NCBI GenBank assembly: GCA_021324655.1 | Contig: JAJPIP010000044.1 | Location: 1-64,000, forward strand | Length of the DNA: 64,000 bases | DNA from: Pseudomonadota bacterium | GTDB taxonomy: Bacteria > Chloroflexota > UBA5177 | Direction: 5' to 3' | Shown here: positions 58,036-64,000 of the stretch, piece by piece | How positions within the stretch are numbered: the first letter of the stretch is position 1 | Layout: each line of letters opens with the position of its first letter | Notes under the pieces: model-generated | What the model was told of the DNA's origin: nothing | Seen by the model: the letters and a program-made list of their open reading frames with translations, nothing else | Databases searched by the model: none | Made by a program: the position numbers and the translations under genes

Positions 58036-58789
58036 CTTCACGGGAAAGGTGGCCCTGGTCACCGGAGCGGCTCACGGTATCGGGCGTAGTATCTGCGTCG
58101 AGCTCGCCCGGTGCGGCGCCCACGTCTCGGCCGCCGATGTCCTGCGTGACGAACTGGAGACGACGGTCGACGCGTGCGCGGCGGCCGGCGGTACCTGCCG
58201 CTCGGCCCGGCTGGACGTGACCGACGGCGCGGCCGTCCACCGATTGGCCGCCGAGATCGGGCCGGTCGATATCCTGGTGAACGTGGCAGGAGGCGTGCTC
58301 GGGCAGGTGGGGAAGCCGATCGAGGAGGTGACGGACGAGGAGTTCGCGGCGATCGTTGCGGTGAATCTGACGGGCGCCTTTAACTGCGCGCGAGCGGTGG
58401 CGCCGGGCATGAAAGCCCGCCGGTACGGCCGCATAGTCAATATCTCCTCCGGGGCGGGGCGGAGCACCAGCCTGACCGGCATCCAGGCCTACACCAGCGC
58501 CAAGGCCGGGCAGATCGGACTGACACGGCAGCTGGCGCAGGAACTTGGGCCCTGGGGCATCACCGTCAACAACATCGCCCCCGGCTTCATTCGCAGCAAT
58601 CCCACGACGGAGCGGCAGTGGGAGTCGTACGGCGAGGAGGGCCGGCGCGCTTTGGTCGCGGATCTGGCGCTGCGCCGCCTGGGGACACCCGAGGATATTG
58701 CCTACGGCGTTCTCTTCTTCGCTTCCGACTATGCCGGATGGTGCACCGGCCAGGTCCTCAGCATCGACGGCGGAAAGGCCATGTTTTGA
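58025..58789 (+). CDS. Short-chain dehydrogenase/reductase
   Basis: A 254-aa NAD(P)-dependent SDR. The cofactor motif is VTGAAHGIGRSI (about 10-21), NVAGG near 83, catalytic Ser in NISSGAG near 137, and YTSAK near 152-156. It resembles 3-oxoacyl-ACP reductase-like SDRs. GTG 58025 overlaps the creatininase stop by 11 bp. As the last gene of the GntR operon it probably oxidises or reduces an intermediate of the same catabolic path. Confidence 0.93.
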   Translation: MSFSFTGKVALVTGAAHGIGRSICVELARCGAHVSAADVLRDELETTVDACAAAGGTCRSARLDVTDGAAVHRLAAEIGPVDILVNVAGGVLGQVGKPIEEVTDEEFAAIVAVNLTGAFNCARAVAPGMKARRYGRIVNISSGAGRSTSLTGIQAYTSAKAGQIGLTRQLAQELGPWGITVNNIAPGFIRSNPTTERQWESYGEEGRRALVADLALRRLGTPEDIAYGVLFFASDYAGWCTGQVLSIDGGKAMF

Positions 58790-58807
58790 AAACCGTGACG
58801 AGCGCTC

Positions 58808-59488
58808 CTACACTCGCACCCGGCGCTCGGCGAGTACGACCGCTGCCGTGATGAGACAGAGCCAGAGCGCGTGAGACCCGGCGGAAACGCGCTCAACCAC
58901 GCCGGCATCGGGACTCGCCGGATAGCTCACGAACAGCCCCCAGAAGATCAGGATCAGCAGGCCGCTGACGTACGAGTACACGGCCCATGCACGCCAGTGG
59001 GGTGAGCGCGCAAAGATCGCACCCATCGCGAAGCAACCCTGCGCCAGGTCGATGATGAGCGCGTACGCCAGAACGATGTGCGCGGTCTCACGCACCGAGA
59101 CGATGCCGAGAGCAATCAGGCACAGACCGCCGCATGCCTGGAACACCGGGAACCAGATCCCGCCCCGCCGCGGCATCAAGAGCCGGTACCAGCCGGCCGC
59201 CGAGAGTGCCATCAAGATGCCGAAGACGACGAAATTGGTCTGCTGCACCCATCCGCCGGGATCCAGGCTCAGGGCACTGATCGGTTGCCGCCAGGCATCG
59301 TAGCCGGGATGCGAGATCCCGTCCAGGAGGTAGGTGACGGTGAAAAGGAAGGCGCCAATTCCTCCGCAGGTCACCAGCCCAAGCGTGAGCGGGGACGGGA
59401 CGCCGGTCGCGAGGCGGGAGGACGGCGATGCCGCTCTGTCGTCGATGCGAGCCCGTCCCGCAAGGTTCTCCGCCGGAGCGTCCGTCAT
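58808..59488 (-). CDS. DUF998-family membrane protein
   Basis: A 226-aa protein with six hydrophobic helices after a 35-residue cytoplasmic N-terminus. It resembles DUF998 proteins: TYLLDGISHPGYDAWRQPISALSLD near 53-77 is characteristic. No function is established for this family, although some members sit near oxidoreductase or transport genes. It is convergent with the SDR gene, and the MFS transporter gene lies upstream on the same strand. Confidence 0.85.
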   Translation of the reverse strand: MTDAPAENLAGRARIDDRAASPSSRLATGVPSPLTLGLVTCGGIGAFLFTVTYLLDGISHPGYDAWRQPISALSLDPGGWVQQTNFVVFGILMALSAAGWYRLLMPRRGGIWFPVFQACGGLCLIALGIVSVRETAHIVLAYALIIDLAQGCFAMGAIFARSPHWRAWAVYSYVSGLLILIFWGLFVSYPASPDAGVVERVSAGSHALWLCLITAAVVLAERRVRV

Positions 59489-59508
59489 ACGCGCTTCCCG
59501 CCCATGGT

Positions 59509-60804
59509 CTAAGCGCCGGCCGGTGACAGCGCCGGCTCGTGCGCTGCCACGGCGCGCTCCTCATCCTCGACGCTCCTCACCTGGGTATGCGCCGCCTCCA
59601 GATTGATGGAGAGAAGCATCAGCAGGTCGAGCACCGTCATGACGGCCAGCACGGCGAAGATGCTGCGGTAGCCGAAGTGGTCGATGAGGACGCCCGTGAT
59701 GACGATGCTGACCGGGACGGCCGCGGCTCCGAACGCGGTCTGGATGCCGGTGAAGACGCCGACCTTGCTGGCCGGGATGAGTTCGGCCAGAAGCGGGTAG
59801 GTGAGGGCATTGGTGGCGGCAAAGCCGCAGCCGGCGAAGACGGCGAGCGGGAACACCCAGATGTAGGAGGGGACCATGATCCCGATTGCTGCCGCCGTCA
59901 TCAAGGTGACCGTCCCCAGCACCACCATGCGCCGGTTGCCGTAGCGCGCGCCCAGCCGTCCGACCGGATAGGAGAGAACCGCACTGGTCAGGATCATCAC
60001 GATGTAGACGATGAACGCCTGCGATTTGGTGGCACCCAACACGTGGATCTGAAAGAGGTTCAGGAACGGGATGATGGCGTGGAGCCCCGTCCAGAGGAAG
60101 AACATGCTGGTCATCAGCTTGAACGCCTCGGTGAAGCGCCGCAGATCGCCCACATACACCCGGAACGGGATCTTCTCCTCCACCGTTGCCAGCGCCATGG
60201 TCTCCTTCGGCTCTTTGACGCCGAGGAAAACGACCGCGTAGCTGGCGAGCATCAAAGCGGCGCAGACGTAAAAGATCACGTCCGGAAGCGCGTTCTTCTT
60301 GAAGGTGACGGCGATGGTGAAGAGGACGATGCCGACCTGGCCGACGAGGCTGATCATCGCCAGGATCGAGTTGTAGACGGGCCGCTCCCCCGGCGTCGTG
60401 ATGTCCACCATCAGCGCGGTATTGGGATCCTGCGCGACGTTCCAGGTGATGGAAAAGAGGATGACGCTGGCGGCGATCAAAGGCAGGGCGAAAGCGTGGT
60501 TGCCGTGCGCCACGATCGGGATCAGGCACAGGAAGAAGATCGAGATCGGGACCCCGACGAGCAGGAAGGGGCGGCGCCGTCCCAGCGGGCTCGTCATGCG
60601 GTCACTCCAGCGTCCCACCAGCGGCTGGATGATGACTCCCTCCATCGTCTGGGTGTTGGAGAGGTAGCCAAGGATGAACGGATTGGAGGTAAAGGCGTTG
60701 AGGTAGACGCTCAGGATCGCGTTGTTGAATCCCGAGTACACGCCGTTCCCGATATTCCCGAAAGCGTAGAAGACTTTCTGGCGGAGGCTCGATGTGGTGG
60801 CCAT
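59509..60804 (-). CDS. MFS transporter (SLC45/sugar-symporter-like)
   Basis: A 431-aa major facilitator with twelve helices. Landmarks: YSGFNNAILSVYLNAFTSNPFILGYL, the loop GRWSDRMTSPLGRRRPFLLVG near 65-85 typical of MFS members of the SLC45/GPH-like type, and a second-half RLGARYGNRRMVVLG near 285. ATG 60804 follows AAGGAGGG and is preferred over the upstream ATG at 60855. Substrate may be a sugar or glycoside; no sugar-processing gene is adjacent. Confidence 0.9.
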   Translation of the reverse strand: MATTSSLRQKVFYAFGNIGNGVYSGFNNAILSVYLNAFTSNPFILGYLSNTQTMEGVIIQPLVGRWSDRMTSPLGRRRPFLLVGVPISIFFLCLIPIVAHGNHAFALPLIAASVILFSITWNVAQDPNTALMVDITTPGERPVYNSILAMISLVGQVGIVLFTIAVTFKKNALPDVIFYVCAALMLASYAVVFLGVKEPKETMALATVEEKIPFRVYVGDLRRFTEAFKLMTSMFFLWTGLHAIIPFLNLFQIHVLGATKSQAFIVYIVMILTSAVLSYPVGRLGARYGNRRMVVLGTVTLMTAAAIGIMVPSYIWVFPLAVFAGCGFAATNALTYPLLAELIPASKVGVFTGIQTAFGAAAVPVSIVITGVLIDHFGYRSIFAVLAVMTVLDLLMLLSINLEAAHTQVRSVEDEERAVAAHEPALSPAGA

Positions 60805-60885
60805 GCTGCCCTCCTTGACGGCTACACGGTACACCTCTTGACGGCACAATGCCATCCGTAGTTTTACCGAACGGAGTCGGGCCCC

Positions 60886-62193
60886 TCAGTGCTGCAGTGC
60901 CGCCGCGAATCCGGCCGGCGTTTCGCCCGGCGAGACGCGGATGCGGGGCAGGTGCCAGAGGCTCCTGGCCGTCTCGGTGGCCGACGAAATCCGCGTGTCG
61001 GTGACGCCGCCGACGTAGCCGAGGCGGGCCAGCTGTCTGAAGAGAGCCAGTTGCTGGGGTCCGACCTCCGACGCCAGCGGATAGGGCCAGAGCGCCCCGG
61101 TATAGGCGACGAACTGCACGGGCTCGCCGCTGACGGCGCTCAGCTGTTGCGCCGAGGCGCCGGCCTCGGACCGGAGCTGCGCCGGCGTCAGCTGCCACAG
61201 CACCTGCTGATCTTTCTGCCCGTGGTCTTCGATCCAGAAGCCCATCCGCGTCAGTTGCCGGATCTGCGTCCAACTCAGGTAGTGCTGCACGTCGAGGTGA
61301 TTGCGCGTCTCGACCGTCTGGCCGACGAGCCCCGCGCAGGGAAAGAACACGGCGGTGAAACCGTCGCGGCGGAGCACGGGAACGGCATAGCGCCACGGCG
61401 AGGCTCGCCCGTCGTCAAAGGTGAGGACCACGGAGCGGGCGGGCAGCGGTAAGCCGTAGAGAAGAGCATCGGCGAGCCGCGCGAGAGAAATAACCGCATA
61501 GTGCCGGTTGGCCAGGTAGCCCATCTCGGCGGCGAATTGTTGGGGCGGGACGGTCAGCCCATACTCGATAGCGTAGCCATAGGAGTTCGTCCACTGTGAC
61601 GGCAACGGGAGCGGCGCTACGCGGTGGTACATGAGAATCGGCACATGCACCCGCGCCTGGACCGCTCGGCGCGGCACGATGACCGGCGCGTCCAGCGAGG
61701 CCGGCCCCTCACCCACCACCAGGGCACGGTGGCGGCGAATGACGAGGCTGAGCGACAGATGGCCGTACGCGACGGCGACTCCGGAAGGCTGAAGAGTCCC
61801 GGCAAACGTGACGGCAATCGGAACCGTCCAGGCCGATGAGATATGCAGTCGGGGGTTCTCGAGGCTCTGCCAGGGTGTTCCATGGCGCGGCCGTCCGACA
61901 CGGACACGTATGACCCGCAGTCCGCCGAACTTCACGCGCAACATCGCCGAGCGAGCAGCCGCGCTCGGCCAGGATGCTTGCGCCTCGGGCGCCAGCTCCC
62001 TCCACTGCGCACCATATGATCCCCGAGCGAACTGCCGGGAGAATCGGCGCGCCGCGCTGGTGACAGCGGCGGCCGGAGACGGGACCGCCGCCTTCTTCGC
62101 GACGATCACCCCCGCCGTCCGGGGGGTGCCGCACCCGGCGAAGACGATGGTGAGCAGTAGAGGCGCGAGGCAGGGAGCAGTGGGGAAAGGCAT
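60886..62193 (-). CDS. Lipoprotein with NTF2-like region and polysaccharide deacetylase-like domain
   Basis: A 435-aa protein with a lipoprotein signal: the VFAGC lipobox places the modified Cys at 21. Residues 45-165 resemble an NTF2-like domain. The deacetylase-like domain spans about 183-435, with ILMYHRV at 186-192 and LTFDDG at 258-262 (catalytic Asp pair 260-261). The usual HxxxH metal motif is DHGQKDQ near 323-329, so only H324 remains. It would act on surface glycan, but activity may be altered or lost. It is divergent from the phosphotransferase gene. Confidence 0.85.
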   Translation of the reverse strand: MPFPTAPCLAPLLLTIVFAGCGTPRTAGVIVAKKAAVPSPAAAVTSAARRFSRQFARGSYGAQWRELAPEAQASWPSAAARSAMLRVKFGGLRVIRVRVGRPRHGTPWQSLENPRLHISSAWTVPIAVTFAGTLQPSGVAVAYGHLSLSLVIRRHRALVVGEGPASLDAPVIVPRRAVQARVHVPILMYHRVAPLPLPSQWTNSYGYAIEYGLTVPPQQFAAEMGYLANRHYAVISLARLADALLYGLPLPARSVVLTFDDGRASPWRYAVPVLRRDGFTAVFFPCAGLVGQTVETRNHLDVQHYLSWTQIRQLTRMGFWIEDHGQKDQQVLWQLTPAQLRSEAGASAQQLSAVSGEPVQFVAYTGALWPYPLASEVGPQQLALFRQLARLGYVGGVTDTRISSATETARSLWHLPRIRVSPGETPAGFAAALQH

Positions 62194-62398
62194 CGTGATG
62201 TCGCATCACAGGGTACGGGATGAGCGCCTGAGATGCCCTGCGATCTGTCCGTTCCAACGGTGGACCGCAGAGCGAGGCTCGGCACGTCTGTCACGTCTCC
62301 GCACGGCGGTGGGCGTCGTCTGAGCAGCCGCTCTACTATGAAGCACGCCGGCGCGGAGTTCTCCGTGACGAGCCCTTCGTCAGGGAACAGAAGGTGGG

Positions 62399-63190
62399 AT
62401 GAGTGGAGTAGATCGCGAGCCACTGGACACGATTCCAACTGATGAGGTTCCGCTGCTAGGCGGGAATGTCAGCACCGTCGTCCGTTCCGGCCACACCGTG
62501 CGGCGCTCGACTGGTCTCTGGACCCCAGCAGTCCATGCCTGGCTACGGCACCTGGAGGCGGTGGGATTTGACGGTGCGCCACGCGCCCTGGGGATCGACG
62601 AGCAGGGCCGGGAGATCCTCACGTACTTCGACGGGGATGTCTTTCCGTACCCTATGCCGGACTATGTGTGGTCGGATGACACGCTGGCGTCGGTTGCCGG
62701 GTTCACGCGCCGCCTGCACGACGCGGCCGCGACCTTTGTGCCGCCGCCCGATGCCGCCTGGCGGCGGCAGGCCGGCGCTCCGCCCGGACCGGTTATCTGC
62801 CACAACGACATAGCCCCCTACAACACCGTTTTTCGGAAGGGACGCGTCGCCGGCTTCATCGACTGGGATTTCTCCGCTCCCGGACCGGGGGAGTGGGACC
62901 TGGCCTGGATCGCCTGGCACTATGTACCGCTCTATGAGATGGACGGACCGCCGCTTGACCGCCCCCGCCGCCTCCGGCTTCTCGCCGACGAGTACGGTCT
63001 GCCATCGCGCGAGGCACTACTCCCAACCATTGCCGAGCGGCAGCGCTGCTGCATCCGGACCTACGACGAGTTCTCCGCTGCCGGCGATCCCGCCTTCATC
63101 AAGATGGTGGAGGAAGGACACCGCGACGGTGTCCAGAACAGCCTGAACTGGCTCCAGGAGCACTGGGAAGAGCTGGCGCGGGCGCTATGA
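62399..63190 (+). CDS. Aminoglycoside phosphotransferase/choline kinase-family protein
   Basis: A 263-aa small-molecule kinase with the APH fold. The catalytic loop is ICHNDIAPYNTVF (D137, N142) and the metal site is FIDWDFSAPG (D155), followed by the EWDLAWIAWHY segment typical of the family. The N-lobe is short and its Lys not obvious. Substrates of this broad family range from aminoglycosides to choline and homoserine; no specific one can be named. It stands alone, followed by a hairpin. Confidence 0.9.
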   Translation: MSGVDREPLDTIPTDEVPLLGGNVSTVVRSGHTVRRSTGLWTPAVHAWLRHLEAVGFDGAPRALGIDEQGREILTYFDGDVFPYPMPDYVWSDDTLASVAGFTRRLHDAAATFVPPPDAAWRRQAGAPPGPVICHNDIAPYNTVFRKGRVAGFIDWDFSAPGPGEWDLAWIAWHYVPLYEMDGPPLDRPRRLRLLADEYGLPSREALLPTIAERQRCCIRTYDEFSAAGDPAFIKMVEEGHRDGVQNSLNWLQEHWEELARAL

Positions 63191-63199
63191 GACGACAAA

Positions 63200-63222
63200 G
63201 GGGCCCGAGTCGCTCGGGCCCC
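63200..63222. terminator. Hairpin after the phosphotransferase gene
   Basis: A 10-bp stem, GGGGCCCGAG and CTCGGGCCCC, with a 3-nt loop lies 9 bp after the stop and also just past the convergent small gene's stop at 63244. Neither flank has a strong T-run, so termination may be partial on both strands. Confidence 0.6.
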
Positions 63223-63243
63223 CTGTCGCCGGATGGCCGGCAC

Positions 63244-63543
63244 CTACGGTGCGTATTCCGTGACCTCGTCGAAGTCCACGAACTCCGGGGGGCCGTCCAT
63301 CAGATCGCCCAGCCGGCTCGTGAGCTCCGCCTGCTCGGGTGACTGCTCGTAGGCACGCGCCTTCTCCTGGCTGTCAAAGACCACGACCGCGTACAGCTCC
63401 TGGCCGTTCTTGCTGTTGCGTAAGCTCAGGCTGCGCACCCAACCGGAATCTCTCGACATGCGAGAGTCCACCTCGCGATACAGCTCGTCCAGTTCGTGTG
63501 CCTTACCTGGCTTGATCTGTGCCTTTATCAACTGTGCCCACAT
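63244..63543 (-). CDS. Dimeric alpha/beta-barrel (ABM-like) protein
   Basis: A 99-aa protein with a ferredoxin-like fold: WAQLIKAQIKPGKAHELDELY (strand-helix, 2-22), GWVRSLSLRNS near 34, and ELYAVVVFDSQEKARAYE near 49-66. This is the general layout of antibiotic-monooxygenase-like dimers; no catalytic residue is clear. It is the gene directly downstream of the cupin gene, 33 bp apart on the same strand, so they are probably co-expressed. Function unknown. Confidence 0.78.
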   Translation of the reverse strand: MWAQLIKAQIKPGKAHELDELYREVDSRMSRDSGWVRSLSLRNSKNGQELYAVVVFDSQEKARAYEQSPEQAELTSRLGDLMDGPPEFVDFDEVTEYAP

Positions 63544-63576
63544 GCTCTTTCTCCCCGTGCAATAAACTGAACCGCT

Positions 63577-64000
63577 CTAAACAAGCGGTGGACCGTCGAT
63601 CTCGGTGGCATACGCGTGGAAGTGGTCGACCATAGCTTGCTGGTCGAGTCCCTGATCCTGGAGGGCGGACATGCCACGCAGGAAGCCCTCGGTGCCGGGC
63701 AAGGTGAGGGCGAAGATGCGCCCCTCCTCCGGGCCGACGCTCGCGAAGCTGTGCGTCACTCCCCGTGGGACGTAGGCAAAGGTGCCGGCGCCGCCTTCGG
63801 TGACGTCGTCGCCGATCCGGAAGCGGTACCGCCCCGCCAGGACGAGGTAGAGTTCGTCCACCGCGGCATGCGTATGGAGGGGTGGTCCGCCGGGACCGGG
63901 ATTGGTGCAGATGGCGGCGGTGAGCTGTCCGCCGGTGTCCGCATCAGACGCCAGGACCCGCAGCCCCAGATTCTCGATGGTCTCCCCCTCGTCAGGCTGC
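63577..64000 (-). CDS. Cupin domain protein (5' end beyond window)
   Basis: At least 140 residues of a single-domain cupin; the N-terminus lies outside the window. Cupin motif 1 is visible as PPLHTHAAVDELYLVLAG with two His and a Glu as metal ligands, followed by GTFAYVPRGVTHSF, which carries the third His of motif 2. The C-terminal 60 residues are helical. The open frame runs uninterrupted to the right edge; the ATG near 63861 is internal, since conserved motif residues precede it. Function could be metal-dependent sensing, isomerisation or dioxygenation. Confidence 0.82.
   Translation of the reverse strand, partial: QPDEGETIENLGLRVLASDADTGGQLTAAICTNPGPGGPPLHTHAAVDELYLVLAGRYRFRIGDDVTEGGAGTFAYVPRGVTHSFASVGPEEGRIFALTLPGTEGFLRGMSALQDQGLDQQAMVDHFHAYATEIDGPPLV

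Noticed and set aside
59539-60861. 440-codon open frame on the plus strand
   Set aside because: Antisense to the MFS transporter gene; Asp/Gly/His-rich without membrane helices or motifs.

Overview
The window is GC-rich, gene-dense chromosomal DNA of an aerobic, pigmented bacterium. The best overall fit is a member of the Chloroflexota (Thermomicrobia/Ktedonobacteria-like) or a near relative. The reasons are the XRE-NB-ARC-type regulator, secreted proteins with Ala/Thr (TAT-type) linkers, the CrtYc/CrtYd heterodimeric lycopene cyclase, and a short element ending in long inverted repeats of a kind common in those genomes. This placement is inference; no rRNA or ribosomal protein gene is present to prove it. 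Many starts are GTG, and 4-bp start/stop overlaps are frequent.

Layout. 1-12 kb: a YhdH-type reductase (cut by the left edge), a GAF protein, an M20 peptidase coupled to a GH5 glycosidase, two tandem Eis-like acetyltransferases, an orphan OmpR-type response regulator, an HIBADH-family dehydrogenase, and a separate sensor kinase coupled to a methyltransferase. 11.9-12.8 kb: two tRNA-Leu genes, a terminator and a decayed MNT-type nucleotidyltransferase. 12.8-21 kb: a chromate transporter, a debranching-type glucosidase, secreted proteins (one with a caspase-like His/Cys pair), and a 790-aa XRE-NTPase regulator. 21.7-25.7 kb: a copper/iron envelope block with TatA, a Tat-exported ferritin-like protein, two cupredoxins and a Cys-rich SufR-like regulator. 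That regulator is divergent from folE and a ferredoxin-reductase-like flavoprotein across a clear promoter with an overlapping palindrome. 27.9-29.1 kb: an ECF sigma factor translationally coupled to a membrane Rieske protein. 29.1-32.4 kb: an amidase pair and an M42 aminopeptidase.

32.5-41.5 kb is one long respiratory cluster: a SCO1-TlpA fusion, a membrane protein, a second SCO1, oxidase subunit I, subunit III, CtaG, a CuA-like cupredoxin, subunit II with an intact CuA site, a 52-aa membrane peptide, heme O synthase (CtaB) and a membrane-anchored protein. It supplies the oxidase core, copper delivery and heme modification in one block. Subunit I keeps all six His ligands and the His-Tyr motif, but lacks the usual D-channel and K-channel residues.

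41.7-48.7 kb is a carotenoid locus. crtYc-crtYd-crtI-crtB runs rightwards. A Mo-dependent oxidoreductase, a GT2 glycosyltransferase, a PlsC-like acyltransferase and a methyltransferase run leftwards, which fits synthesis of a glycosylated, acylated carotenoid. 48.8-64 kb: a stand-alone xanthine-dehydrogenase-type large subunit, a lytic transglycosylase, and a GntR-led operon (deacylase, dipeptide-type ABC binding protein and permeases without ATPases, creatininase-family hydrolase, SDR). These are followed by a DUF998 membrane protein, an MFS transporter, a lipoprotein polysaccharide deacetylase-like protein, a phosphotransferase, and a cupin protein cut by the right edge.

No CRISPR array, transposase, integrase or phage module was seen. 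The most interesting leads are the sigma factor-Rieske pair, the unusual oxidase, and the SufR-like/folE switch.
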